Shown here one piece after another: positions 13,133-21,232 of a stretch of 64,000 nt of DNA (positions are counted from its first letter, which is position 1; each line of letters begins with the position of its first letter). Under the pieces are notes generated by a model. The model was not told the DNA's origin. It saw nothing but the letters and a program-made list of their open reading frames with translations, and did not search any database. This DNA comes from Salaquimonas pukyongi. Lineage in GTDB: Bacteria > Pseudomonadota > Alphaproteobacteria > Rhizobiales > Rhizobiaceae. A program made the position numbers and the translations under genes. The stretch spans positions 1,674,001 to 1,738,000 of the forward strand of contig NZ_CP019044.1 in the NCBI RefSeq assembly GCF_001953055.1, given 5' to 3'.

Positions 13133-14439
13133 GATGCCGCCTCCCCGTCCTTGCCCCGTGTCCGGTTTCGCCTGGCAAGTCTTGGGATGATCACAGCGCC
13201 CAAAAGCAGCAATATCCCCGCGCCGAGATAAAACAGGCTGGTGTCGAGCAGGTTGCCCAGGGTTTCAAAATAGAGCAGCAGCATGACAGCTGAAAACCCG
13301 AGGAAACCGAGCGTCGACAATGCCCGGTATTCAAGCCGCCAGCCCATGCGGATGACCCAGATCGACAGGGCCAGCATGTAGCCCTCCATCAGGAAGGGCA
13401 CACGCTGAACCGCGACCGAAAGCGCCGCGGCTACCATTGCAAAGGCCACAGTCACCGCAAGGTCGTAGAAATGAGGATGGTTCCGGCGATAGCCGAGCCC
13501 GGCCAAGATGGCAGTAACGCCAACCCCTGCAAGCCCCGGCCAGCTTGCTGCCGATACACTGCGCCAGTCGCCGTTAAAGCGCAGATCGGTCGCCAGATAC
13601 CAGAAAAACACCAGCGCGCCTGCCAAAAGAAACAGATGGACGATCGCCGCCGGTTCGAACCCCTTGAACCATCGCCCGCCTCCAAGGGAATATAGCGCAA
13701 GGGAGATCATTCCGAAGGTGGCGAACAGCACTGCAAAAAGTGCTGTCAGGTCGGCCTTTCCGCCTGACATTTCGGCGAGATGAAACACCAGAAAAAGCAG
13801 CCAGGCGCTGAGCGAAAGCATCAAAACATGAGCACAAAACCGGCTCGCCAGCCACCAGGCGCCCGCAGCGCCAGCGAGCCAATAGGCAAGAAATCCGTAT
13901 TCAAAGCCGCCCGGCTTGCCGAAAAGCTCAAAATCCATCAGCGCCCACAGGGTAATCGCCATGATCGCAAGCGCCAGCGCCGGGACCGAACGGGCAAGGA
14001 ACGCAGCAGCAAACGTACCCACAGCCCACAGCCAGAGCGCATCCTTCGGTTTGCCCTGGATCTGATAGATCTGGCCGATCAGCATGATCGAAGCGCCGAA
14101 TACCGCACAGGCAAGCAGCACGAAGAGCTGGCCCGCCCAGGAATGCCCCCGGTGGCGCAGCCAGATTGAAAGCCCCCAGCTTGCCCACAGGGCAACAAAC
14201 AACAGGCCAACCCGCAACAGGTTGGACATCGCATCCCAATTGGCCGCAACAAACGTCATCACCCCGAAGGCAATGCACACAATGCCCAGAAGCAGGATGA
14301 CGGAGGTAAAGGAACGGGGTGGCGTCTGCGCTTTCAGATCGGCCGATAGCCGGTCAAAGACCGGACCATCGATCAGCCCGCGTTCCCGCCAGTTTGCCAG
14401 GGCGCTGGCGACAGCCGATTTGCGGTTCCAGATTGCCAT
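13129..14439 (-). CDS. DUF2157 domain-containing multi-pass membrane protein
   Basis: The protein has 436 residues. The cytoplasmic N-terminal part, about residues 1-55, includes the DUF2157-type ANWRERGLIDGPVFDRLSAD. The rest is a chain of about 12 hydrophobic helices, with the last ending before the basic tail LARRNRTRGKDGEAAS. DUF2157 proteins are inner-membrane proteins of unknown function, nearly always next to a GDYXXLXY gene as here. ATG 14439 (MAIWNRKSAVASALANW) fits the domain start; the frame is open to 14499. The pair probably forms one two-gene operon reading leftward, with its promoter in the gap before the DUF1127 gene. Confidence 0.85.
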   Translation of the reverse strand: MAIWNRKSAVASALANWRERGLIDGPVFDRLSADLKAQTPPRSFTSVILLLGIVCIAFGVMTFVAANWDAMSNLLRVGLLFVALWASWGLSIWLRHRGHSWAGQLFVLLACAVFGASIMLIGQIYQIQGKPKDALWLWAVGTFAAAFLARSVPALALAIMAITLWALMDFELFGKPGGFEYGFLAYWLAGAAGAWWLASRFCAHVLMLSLSAWLLFLVFHLAEMSGGKADLTALFAVLFATFGMISLALYSLGGGRWFKGFEPAAIVHLFLLAGALVFFWYLATDLRFNGDWRSVSAASWPGLAGVGVTAILAGLGYRRNHPHFYDLAVTVAFAMVAAALSVAVQRVPFLMEGYMLALSIWVIRMGWRLEYRALSTLGFLGFSAVMLLLYFETLGNLLDTSLFYLGAGILLLLGAVIIPRLARRNRTRGKDGEAAS

Positions 14440-14763
14440 GTTTCCCGTCCGGTCAATGTTTGCCGATTCTGAAGGAGGCAACATTAAAGCCATTCGCACG
14501 GGATAGGAACCATTGCCCGCCGGCGTTTTGCTGTCGTCAGAATGTGAAAATGTCCTGATCAGGACACCGGCTGGCGGAACGGCGACACCCTCTTATGCCG
14601 CATTGCAGCAAACGCATGCCTTGGTTGCAGGAATTGCACTGGTATGACGTAAACGTCAAAGCTATATACCAATCATCAAACGCAGAGAGTAGTTCGCCGA
14701 AACGCAAGTTTCTCCGATACAAAATCGAGCATCAGTATTACCCCAGAACGAGGAGTTGTTCAG
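14440..14763. other. Divergent promoter region of the DUF2157 and DUF1127 genes
   Basis: This 324-base gap lies between divergent genes. The part from about 14640 to 14760 is AT-richer, with TATATA near 14660 and an AGGAG ribosome site at 14751-14755 for the DUF1127 gene. By homology with Rhodobacter, where the DUF1127-Cuckoo unit is driven by RpoH-type sigma factors, a heat or oxidative stress promoter is expected, but I could not identify one with confidence. Confidence 0.4.
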
Positions 14764-14904
14764 ATGGACATCATCGGCAAATTCAAGAACTGGCGCTCAT
14801 ATCGTCGCACTGTCAACGAACTTGGCGCCCTCTCTAACCGCGAACTGGACGATCTCGGCATCAATCGCGCCGACATTCCGTTTGTAGCAAAACGCGGCCG
14901 CTAA
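14764..14904 (+). CDS. DUF1127 small protein (CcaF1-like)
   Basis: This 46-residue, Arg-rich protein begins MDIIGKFKNWRSYRRTVN and carries the DUF1127 pattern ELGALSNRELDDLGINRADI. In Rhodobacter sphaeroides the DUF1127 protein CcaF1 is an RNA-binding protein that affects maturation and turnover of the co-transcribed Cuckoo (CcsR) sRNAs; related small proteins in Agrobacterium influence phosphate uptake and RNA levels. Here the gene is followed 45 bases downstream by three hairpins with anti-Shine-Dalgarno loops, which is the same layout. An AGGAG site lies about 8 bases before ATG. The protein function is inferred from this context and family. Confidence 0.88.
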   Translation: MDIIGKFKNWRSYRRTVNELGALSNRELDDLGINRADIPFVAKRGR

Positions 14905-14949
14905 GCGGCTCCTGCGCCCCGGGCAGCCAAACCGGGGAGAAATTCAGAG

Positions 14950-15073
14950 TTTTCCGGGCTTCTCCTCCTCCCATCAGCCTGGAAAAGCTAGATCCGTAGG
15001 CTAATCCTCCTCCCTAGCAGTACGGATCGTTACAAAGCGCCCACCGGATCCTCCTCCCCCGGTGGGCGTTTTT
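14950..15073 (+). ncRNA. Cuckoo-like sRNA region: three hairpins with CCUCCUCC loops
   Basis: There are three stem-loops in tandem. Hairpin 1 has stem 14950-14959 (TTTTCCGGGC) with 14977-14986 (one G-U pair) and a loop containing TCTCCTCCTCCC. Hairpin 2 has stem 14991-14998 with 15021-15028 (GATCCGTA/TACGGATC), an inner GCTA/TAGC, and loop ATCCTCCTCCC. Hairpin 3 has stem 15038-15047 with 15059-15068, the identical loop ATCCTCCTCCC, and then a T run. Unpaired CCUCCUCC is complementary to ribosome-binding sites (anti-SD) and defines the Cuckoo family, which in Rhodobacter is processed from a transcript starting with a DUF1127 gene. The hairpins are seen directly. Expression, processing and targets are inference. 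Confidence 0.8.
15038..15073 (+). terminator. Rho-independent terminator with an anti-SD loop (third Cuckoo-like hairpin)
   Basis: A perfect 10-bp stem, CGCCCACCGG at 15038-15047 with CCGGTGGGCG at 15059-15068, encloses the loop ATCCTCCTCCC and is followed by TTTTT at 15069-15073. It should end the DUF1127-sRNA transcript. Confidence 0.85.
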
Positions 15074-15192
15074 GCATTCAGGGATGACCTGCCGCTTGCA
15101 TCTTGTCTTCTTCCACGCCAAATTCTGCCGCTGCAGTGCAACGCCGCAAACAAAGGCCTGCTTCTCATGGTTGCGGGCAATGGAAAGAGCAT

Positions 15193-15786
15193 ATGAAACT
15201 GGCCGTGACCGGCGCCGCCAATTGCGGCAAGACAACCCTGGTGGACAAACTGGCCGCGGAACTCGACCTGCCAAGGGTCGATGAAGAGTTCCACCGAATC
15301 ATCGAGTTGCGAAGAAAGAACCCCGCGCCAGCCGAACTGTTCACGCTGCTCGAAACAATCCTTCGGGAAAAGCAGGAAAACGAGGCCAAACATCCGGCTG
15401 GTTTCGTGGCCGACCGTTCTCCGGTCGATTTGTTTTGCGTGCTGTGCTCTTATCCCGCGCTTCGCCAGTTCCACCAGCGAACGCTCGACTTCATGAAGCA
15501 GGCCAGGGCCGCCTGCACCGGCTATGATTATCTGATCATTCCCCCATGGGGAAACGCCGCATACAACGATCTTCAAAACTACCTCCCTGGCACCAGCCTT
15601 CCGGCCATGAACCCATGGTCGAACCTGATGCAACATTCCGCTATGGTGGGAACGGCAATCCAGTGGCTGCCGGCTGACCGCATCCTGCTGCCACCGGCAG
15701 ATGCCATAAACGATGGCCAGATCGGGCAATGGATAGCGTCCCATGGGGATAACGTCCCATGGGGGGATAACGTCCGTGGGGCATGA
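15193..15786 (+). CDS. P-loop NTPase/kinase-like protein (AAA_28 type)
   Basis: The protein has 197 residues. It opens with [20 protein letters not shown], a Walker A motif (GAANCGKT), followed by a Glu/Asp-rich segment (RVDEEFHR) and a Walker B/lid-like [11 protein letters not shown], as in NadR-type kinases and the AAA_28 family. It may phosphorylate a nucleotide or vitamin precursor, or act as a regulatory NTPase; the substrate is not evident. ATG 15193 is chosen over the open frame to 15103 because it directly precedes the first beta strand. The last 17 codons lie in a three-copy 16-18 base repeat (15732-15781), giving the odd tail [14 protein letters not shown]. The stop overlaps an in-frame ATG upstream of trmFO. 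Confidence 0.75.
   Translation: MKLAVTGAANCGKTTLVDKLAAELDLPRVDEEFHRIIELRRKNPAPAELFTLLETILREKQENEAKHPAGFVADRSPVDLFCVLCSYPALRQFHQRTLDFMKQARAACTGYDYLIIPPWGNAAYNDLQNYLPGTSLPAMNPWSNLMQHSAMVGTAIQWLPADRILLPPADAINDGQIGQWIASHGDNVPWGDNVRGA
15732..15781 (+). repeat. Three-copy 16-18 bp tandem repeat in the NTPase 3' end
   Basis: Units at 15732-15747, 15748-15765 and 15766-15781 share GATAACGTCCCATGGGG with small changes (GATAGCGTC in unit 1, CGTCCGTGGGG in unit 3). Unit length varies between 16 and 18 bases, so gain or loss of copies would change the reading frame and the protein C-terminus. Confidence 0.85.
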
Positions 15787-15818
15787 AGATTGATGCCCGG
15801 CAACACAAGGAAAGCACG

Positions 15819-17264
15819 ATGAACGAGGAAATCGGAACGCCTCTTCATATTGTCGGCGGCGGGCTGGCAGGCTCGGAAGCTGCCTGGCAGGCGGCCCGGC
15901 TCGGCATTCCCGTCATGTTGCACGAAATGCGCGGGGTGCGCGGCACCGACGCACACAAGAGCGAGGATATGGCCGAACTCGTCTGCTCGAATTCCTTCCG
16001 GTCCGATGACGCAACCGCCAATGCGGTCGGTGTGCTGCATGCCGAAATGCGCCTTGCCGATTCGCTCATCATGGCCTGTGGCGATGCCAACCAGGTGCCC
16101 GCCGGCTCCGCCCTTGCCGTCGACCGGGAAGGCTTTGCCGCAGCGGTAACCAGGGCAATCGAGGATCATCCGCTGATCACCGTGGTGCGCGAGGAAATCA
16201 CCGGCCTTCCGCCGCGGGACTGGGGCCAGACGATCATTGCCACCGGCCCGTTGACGGCCCCCGGCCTTGCAGCCGCGATTGCGGCTGAAACCGGCCAGGA
16301 ATCGCTGGCTTTCTTCGATGCCATCGCGCCGATAGTCCATTTTGACACCATCGACCTCACCAAAGCCTGGTTTCAGTCGCGCTATGACAAGGCCGGACCC
16401 GGCGGAAGCGGAAAGGACTATCTCAATTGTCCGATGGATGAAGCGCAATACAATGCCTTCATCGACGCCATCCTTGCAGCGGAAAAAACCGCGTTCAAGG
16501 AATGGGAGAACGTGCCCTATTTCGATGGCTGCCTGCCCATCGAGGTGATGGCCGAACGCGGCCGTGAAACCCTGCGGCACGGGCCGATGAAACCGATGGG
16601 CCTGACCAATGCCCACGATCCGGACACCAAGCCTTACGCAGTCGTTCAACTGCGCCAGGACAACGCGCTCGGCACGCTCTACAACATGGTCGGTTTTCAG
16701 ACCAAGATGAAATATGGCGAACAGACACGCATTTTCCGCATGATACCCGGGCTTGAGGAAGCCGAATTTGCCCGCCTGGGCGGCATTCACCGCAACACCT
16801 ATCTCAACTCGCCGAAAATCCTTGACGAAAGGCTGCGGTTGAAGACACGGCCCGATCTGCGGTTTGCCGGCCAGATCACCGGTTGCGAGGGCTATATCGA
16901 AAGCGCTTCCATCGGCATTCTGGCAGCCCGTTTTGCCGCCGCCCAAATGCTCGGCACCGAGCTTGCCCCGCCGCCGATCACCACCGCCATGGGCGCTCTG
17001 CTGCACCATATCACGACAGGCCATGTGGCCTATGACGAGGATGGCACCTCGAACGAACGGTCGCGCCGCTCCTTCCAGCCGATGAACATTAATTTCGGCC
17101 TCTTCCCGCCTCTGGCAGAAGGCGAACTGAAGAAACCGGAAGGGGTCAAGCGCTGGCGCGGCAAGGAAAAGCAGCTCGCCAAGAAACAGAAATACGCAAA
17201 GCGCGCCCTGTCAGGCTTTGCCGAATGGATAGACGGGCAGCAACGCCTGCTCGCAGCCGAGTAA
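15819..17264 (+). CDS. trmFO: Methylenetetrahydrofolate--tRNA-(uracil-5-)-methyltransferase TrmFO
   Basis: TrmFO makes 5-methyluridine at position 54 of the tRNA T-loop, taking the methylene carbon from methylene-THF and electrons from FAD. The protein has 481 residues. The N-terminal FAD-binding motif is [20 protein letters not shown], then the family hallmarks [24 protein letters not shown] (given here only as a guide to residues 31-54) and the C-terminal region [23 protein letters not shown]. The start is ATG 15819, with AAGGAAAG just upstream; the frame also opens at 15783. The lysine-rich C-terminus ([18 protein letters not shown]) is usual for the family. It is followed after 4 bases by the isomerase gene, suggesting co-transcription. 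Confidence 0.96.
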   Translation: MNEEIGTPLHIVGGGLAGSEAAWQAARLGIPVMLHEMRGVRGTDAHKSEDMAELVCSNSFRSDDATANAVGVLHAEMRLADSLIMACGDANQVPAGSALAVDREGFAAAVTRAIEDHPLITVVREEITGLPPRDWGQTIIATGPLTAPGLAAAIAAETGQESLAFFDAIAPIVHFDTIDLTKAWFQSRYDKAGPGGSGKDYLNCPMDEAQYNAFIDAILAAEKTAFKEWENVPYFDGCLPIEVMAERGRETLRHGPMKPMGLTNAHDPDTKPYAVVQLRQDNALGTLYNMVGFQTKMKYGEQTRIFRMIPGLEEAEFARLGGIHRNTYLNSPKILDERLRLKTRPDLRFAGQITGCEGYIESASIGILAARFAAAQMLGTELAPPPITTAMGALLHHITTGHVAYDEDGTSNERSRRSFQPMNINFGLFPPLAEGELKKPEGVKRWRGKEKQLAKKQKYAKRALSGFAEWIDGQQRLLAAE

Positions 17265-17268
17265 CCCC

Positions 17269-18087
17269 ATGGCATTTTTTCTCAAAGACATAGAAGGCCC
17301 CGTCGCCCGCCTTTCCATGAACCGCCCGGACAAGGCAAACGGCATGACACCAGAGTTCTGGCGGGAACTGCCGGAAATCATGGGGGAACTGAACGCCAAC
17401 CCCGCCATCCGGGTGCTGGTGATCTCCGGCGAAGGCAAGAACTTTACCGGCGGAATGGACCTGGCAAGCTTTGGCACCATCACCACATTGCTGGAGCACG
17501 AGCCTGCCAGGGCTGCCTATGCCTTGCGGGAGTTGATCGTGGATTTGCAGCAGGGCTTCAACGCGCTGGAAGCAGCACGGTTTCCGGTGATTGCGGCCAT
17601 TCATGGCGCCTGCCTTGGGGCCGGCGTCGACATGACCAGCGCCTGCGACATCCGTCTGGCCAGCAAGGACGCATTCTTTTCCATCGAAGAGATCAACATC
17701 GGCATGGCGGCCGATGTGGGAACCCTGCAGCGCCTGCCAAAACTGATGGCGCCGGGCATCGTCAAGGAACTGGCCTATGGCGGCAGGCGCTTTTCCGCCA
17801 CGGAAGCGCAAGCCTGGGGCTTTGCAAATTCCGTTCACCCCCACCGCGAGGCGACCCTTGCTGCGGCGATGGACTTGGCGAAGGAAATCGCCGCCAAATC
17901 GCCTGTCGCGATAGCCGGCACCAAGAAAGCGCTGGATTTTGCCCGCGATCATACGGTTGCCGACGGGCTCGACCAGATCGCCACCTGGAATGCCGCCATG
18001 CTGCGGCCAAGCGACCTGATGGGCGCCCTGCAGGCGAAAATGTCACGGCAGCAGGCGGTTTTCGACGACCTCGTAAAGAGCGATTGA
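17269..18087 (+). CDS. Enoyl-CoA hydratase/isomerase family protein, ECH1-like dienoyl-CoA isomerase
   Basis: The protein is a 272-residue crotonase-fold enzyme. ECH1-type enzymes shift conjugated 3,5-double bonds to 2,4 during oxidation of unsaturated fatty acids. The diagnostic region ACDIRLASKDAFFSIEE followed by INIGMAADVGTLQRLP matches the delta(3,5)-delta(2,4)-dienoyl-CoA isomerase pattern. The three acidic residues of that activity all appear: Asp in GAGVDM, Glu in SIEEIN and Asp in AADVG. The oxyanion-hole segments are ISGEGKNFTGGMDL and IHGACLGAGVD. The conserved C-terminal ATWNAAMLRPSDL also fits ECH1. It lies 4 bases after trmFO. Another short-chain crotonase activity cannot be excluded by eye. 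Confidence 0.87.
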   Translation: MAFFLKDIEGPVARLSMNRPDKANGMTPEFWRELPEIMGELNANPAIRVLVISGEGKNFTGGMDLASFGTITTLLEHEPARAAYALRELIVDLQQGFNALEAARFPVIAAIHGACLGAGVDMTSACDIRLASKDAFFSIEEINIGMAADVGTLQRLPKLMAPGIVKELAYGGRRFSATEAQAWGFANSVHPHREATLAAAMDLAKEIAAKSPVAIAGTKKALDFARDHTVADGLDQIATWNAAMLRPSDLMGALQAKMSRQQAVFDDLVKSD

Positions 18088-18106
18088 GGACCGGTCCAGC
18101 GCCGGA

Positions 18107-18382
18107 TCAATGCAGTGTAAGCACGCCCTCCACCGGGCGCAGTTCGGCGGGCTTGATCAATTGCGCATGGGCAATCGTCACCGATTTCAGCGGCCCCTCG
18201 AGTTTTTCCTCCCAGAAAGCGAGAAATTTCGAGAGTTCGGGAAACTTCGGATACAGATCGTATTCCTGCCAGACGAATTCCTGACAAAGCGAGGGATGGT
18301 CGGGCATGCGGTAGATGATCTGTGCGGTCGTCAGCCCGTAACCGTCCAGCTGTTTGAGGAACGCTTCACTGACTTGGGCCAT
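18107..18382 (-). CDS. Usg family protein
   Basis: This 91-residue cytosolic protein is one of the small alphaproteobacterial Usg proteins (LTTAQIIYRMPDHPSLCQEF and WQEYDLYPKFPELSKFLAFW). Usg proteins often lie near tryptophan biosynthesis or tRNA-modifying genes and have no assigned function. ATG 18382 follows AAGGAG at about 6 bases; the longer open frame to 18622 is not protein-like. The gene converges with the isomerase gene, leaving 19 bases between the two stops. Confidence 0.87.
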   Translation of the reverse strand: MAQVSEAFLKQLDGYGLTTAQIIYRMPDHPSLCQEFVWQEYDLYPKFPELSKFLAFWEEKLEGPLKSVTIAHAQLIKPAELRPVEGVLTLH

Positions 18383-18597
18383 GGCGGTCTCCTTTGCGGT
18401 TGGTCCGGCGAACAACGCGGTACAGGATTCGCACTTGCCCAAAGCCTGCGCCCACAGGGTTAACAAACCGTTATCCAGGGGCAGGAACGATCCTTTCCAA
18501 TCACTTCCGGTTTGCAGGGCTGAATGTCCGAACACACCACCTGCCGAGCGGCCCGGCCAGGACCACAACCGCAAAAGCGTCAATACACGCAACGGGG

Positions 18598-19005
18598 TCA
18601 ACGGATGACGAACACCGCACATTTGGCATGGCGCACCACACGGGCCGCCGTTGAGCCAATGAGATAATCCTGCCAGCCCGGCTTGTGGGAGGCAATGACG
18701 ATGACATCGGCATTGCTGTCTTCGGCAAGATCGAGGATGGCTGATGCCGCATGACCCTCGAGCATTTTCACGCTCGCCTTCGGCCCGGCGGTTTCAAGCA
18801 GCCCTTCCAGTTTCTCCTTGGCGCGGTTCTTGGCGTCACTGATCAGGTCGGCAGGAATTTCCGCCATGATGTGGGAGGGCATCGTTTCAATGGCATTGGC
18901 AAGAATGATCTCGGCGTCCGGTCCCAGCTGCCGGGCGGTGCCGATCATGCTTTCGGCACGCTCCATATGGCCAACGTCGATGGGAACGATAATGGTGTTG
19001 TACAT
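18598..19005 (-). CDS. Universal stress protein (UspA family)
   Basis: This is a single Usp domain of 135 residues. It begins MYNTIIVPIDVGHMERAE, with the Asp that opens the nucleotide pocket, and ends with the ATP-binding pattern SHKPGWQDYLIGSTAARVV (G-x-x-x-x-x-x-GS). Usp proteins are small, dimeric cytosolic nucleotide-binding proteins induced in stationary phase and stress. It stands alone, with about 190 bases of free upstream sequence shared with the divergent gene at 19194. The 215 bases between it and usg hold no gene. Confidence 0.92.
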   Translation of the reverse strand: MYNTIIVPIDVGHMERAESMIGTARQLGPDAEIILANAIETMPSHIMAEIPADLISDAKNRAKEKLEGLLETAGPKASVKMLEGHAASAILDLAEDSNADVIVIASHKPGWQDYLIGSTAARVVRHAKCAVFVIR

Positions 19006-19193
19006 GGCAATCCTCCATTGGAGTTTGGGGTTCCTCTAAACCTAGCCCAGGCCGCCACGGTCAGCCTTGCGCTGGATCAAGCCGCCGCGTCCAACTGCAA
19101 ATGAAACGCCGGTACCAGGCATAAAGTTCAAAACCGGACACTTTTATGTTACGCTTTCAGTGGGGCATGTCTGACATTCCGCAGGAGGAGCAG

Positions 19194-19652
19194 ATGCAAT
19201 ACAAAATGCCTCACGCGAAAAACCGATTTGGATTCGCTCCGCCAGCGGCCCTGGCCTTGGTGGCTTTTGTGACCGCTTTTCCAGCATCGGCTGGTGAAGG
19301 CGGCGGCGAGGGGCAAACCCTTGTCATCTTGCCGCCCTATGGCAGTGGAACTGCCAATTCCGTAGCCAGCCGTCCCCGTCTTTTCAATTTTGGCAATCTC
19401 GATGATGGCTACGGCCAGCAGCCGGAAACAGCAAATCCGCCCGGACAAACGAGCGCTCCGCGCAAGCGGGCCTTTCTCATTCCGCCGGATTTCTACAAAC
19501 GCCAGGTTGAAATGCACGCAGAACAGATAGAGCGCCTTGAGCAGATGAACATGCAGGATTCAGAATCCTACAAGGCGGCCGTGATCTTTCATCAGCGCGC
19601 CTTGCAGAACCATCAGCGGTCCCTTGCCGATGCAGAAGACGACGATTTCTAA
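19194..19652 (+). CDS. Hypothetical secreted protein
   Basis: This is a 152-residue protein that I do not recognise. A signal peptide is visible (basic start, hydrophobic ALALVAFVTAFPASA, cleavage after ASA). The mature part starts with a Gly-rich run, is Pro/Asn-rich in the middle, and ends with a helix rich in Gln, Glu and His (RQVEMHAEQIERLEQMNMQ) that may form a coiled coil, then the acidic tail DAEDDDF. ATG 19194 was chosen because AGGAGGAG lies just upstream, while the ATG at 19146 has none. It is probably periplasmic. Confidence 0.65.
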   Translation: MQYKMPHAKNRFGFAPPAALALVAFVTAFPASAGEGGGEGQTLVILPPYGSGTANSVASRPRLFNFGNLDDGYGQQPETANPPGQTSAPRKRAFLIPPDFYKRQVEMHAEQIERLEQMNMQDSESYKAAVIFHQRALQNHQRSLADAEDDDF

Positions 19653-19678
19653 CAAAATCAGACCGCTCGCGAGCCTGC

Positions 19679-20650
19679 CTACTCACCCGCCGGCAAGGGC
19701 CGGGACGGAAGAACTTCCTCGCCGGGAAGGCCCGGCATGCCGGCCTGATCGGGATTGCGCCGCACGTAATCGGCCTTCAGCGCTTCCGATCCCTTGCGCG
19801 AGCCGTCATGGCTCCAGCCCGGCGGCATATAGGCATAACGCAGCCGGTCCTGCAGGCTGATGCCGGGCTGCAGAATATCCTTCCAAAGGCCCACCCATTC
19901 GTGAAAGGCAACCTTGACCGGATTGAACGTGCCGATGTTCTTGACGATCCCGTAGCGCGGCATGTCCTCTTCAAGCTCCTCCACAAAGGTGCCGAACATG
20001 CGGTCCCAGATGATCAGCGTACCCGCATAATTGGCATCCAGATAGCGCGGATTGGTGGCGTGATGGACACGGTGATGGGACGGCGTGTTCATCACCGCCT
20101 CGAACCACCAGGGCATTTTACGGATGGTCTCGGTGTGGATCCAGAACTGGTAGACGAGGTTGAAACCGTAAACGAAGGCAACAAAAGCCGGATGAAAGCC
20201 CAGCAGTACCACGGGAATCTGCAGCACGAACATGCCGGTAAACTGACCCGTCCAGCTTTGCCTGAGCGCGGTGGAGAGATTGTAGTGCTGACTTGAATGG
20301 TGGTTGATGTGTTCTGCCCACACCCAGCGCACCCGGTGGGCAATGCGGTGATACCAGTAGTACCTCAAATCATCGAGGATGAAGGCGATCAGCCCCACCC
20401 ACCAGTAAAAACCGAGATCGAAGAAGCGGAATTGCCAGAACCACATCAAGGCGCCGTAGGAGATGAAACCGAACAGGATGCCGGCAGCCACATTGCCAAC
20501 CCCCATCATCAGGCTGGTCAGCACGTCGGTGGTCTCAAACTCGCCGATACGGCGAAAAAAGCGAACTGCGATGATCTCGACAATGATGGCGCCGACAAAC
20601 AGCGGAATTGCCAATTGGGTGACCTGTGGAAAATCCGGAATCTCGTTCAT
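19679..20650 (-). CDS. Sterol desaturase / fatty acid hydroxylase superfamily protein
   Basis: This 323-residue integral membrane protein has four to five hydrophobic segments and the diiron histidine clusters of the superfamily: HRIAH near residue 120, HINHHSSQH near 133, and HHRVHH near 195. Relatives hydroxylate or desaturate lipids (sterols, carotenoids, sphingolipids, ornithine lipids); the substrate here is unknown. The start overlaps by four bases (ATGA) the stop of the small upstream gene at 20647-21086, which points to a coupled pair. A charged C-terminal domain of about 80 residues follows the last His cluster. Confidence 0.9.
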   Translation of the reverse strand: MNEIPDFPQVTQLAIPLFVGAIIVEIIAVRFFRRIGEFETTDVLTSLMMGVGNVAAGILFGFISYGALMWFWQFRFFDLGFYWWVGLIAFILDDLRYYWYHRIAHRVRWVWAEHINHHSSQHYNLSTALRQSWTGQFTGMFVLQIPVVLLGFHPAFVAFVYGFNLVYQFWIHTETIRKMPWWFEAVMNTPSHHRVHHATNPRYLDANYAGTLIIWDRMFGTFVEELEEDMPRYGIVKNIGTFNPVKVAFHEWVGLWKDILQPGISLQDRLRYAYMPPGWSHDGSRKGSEALKADYVRRNPDQAGMPGLPGEEVLPSRPLPAGE

Positions 20651-21086
20651 CTCGTAATATCCTCCAGCAAGGCACGGGCCTGTTCGCGCACTTCTTCCCG
20701 GCCGATCACCATGTCGATACGGGGCAAGCTGAAATCCTTCAGATGGATACGCAAAACACCATCCCCGTGAATGCGGTAATTGCGGAAATCACTGCCCTGA
20801 AGAAGCCGTGTGACATATTTCGAACCGAACGCCTGCACATAACCCAGATGGTTTGCCGGGGCAGCAAGCCGCACCAGCGCGTTGTGATGGTCATCGGCCA
20901 TCAGCACGCCATCGCCTGCCCCCTTGTGGCGGCAATTTGTATATCGGGATAGTCGAGCCGCAATACATCGATTGCTTCCGCGGGACCTTCGAGCCGGGCA
21001 CGGTTGGCCCCGAAGGCCAGCCGCACCATCAGCACCGCCAGGCCCACACCGACCACCACCATTCCGGCCAGAATTTCAAGCGGCAT
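20647..21086 (-). pseudogene. Membrane-anchored hypothetical protein, broken by a one-base frameshift
   Basis: The first frame starts at 21086 with one membrane segment (ILAGMVVVGVGLAVLMVRL) and ends prematurely after ATRGQAMAC. The remainder continues in another frame from about 20925 to the stop at 20647 (GDGVLMADDHHNALVRLA ... GDGVLRIHLKDFSLPRID). Adding one G to the G run (C run at 20919-20923 on the plus strand) fuses them into a single protein of about 146 residues reading ATRGAGDGVLMADDH. Small membrane-anchored proteins like this are coupled to sterol-desaturase genes in other alphaproteobacteria, to my recollection. It could be true decay or a sequencing error; the intact downstream overlap favours error. 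Confidence 0.7.
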
Positions 21087-21232
21087 GCAACGCTCTACCG
21101 TTTACGTTAACGTAATCGCTATTTATCGCATTGCCGCCAATTGGACAAGCTGCGGCCGGCCGGACAAGCGCCTGTCAGGCGCAACAGTGTCCCGCAGCAG
21201 CCTGCGATCCCAAGGCCGGAAGCCTTTTCAGC

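Noticed and set aside
14640-14763. EcfG (GGAAC-N16-CGTT) or RpoH promoter before the DUF1127 gene
   Set aside because: GGAATT and ACGTC near 14631-14657 are only loosely similar and no clear RpoH pair was found; I did not annotate a promoter.
15579-17024. Minus-strand open frame of 481 codons
   Set aside because: It lies opposite trmFO, which has clear family motifs; this frame has none.
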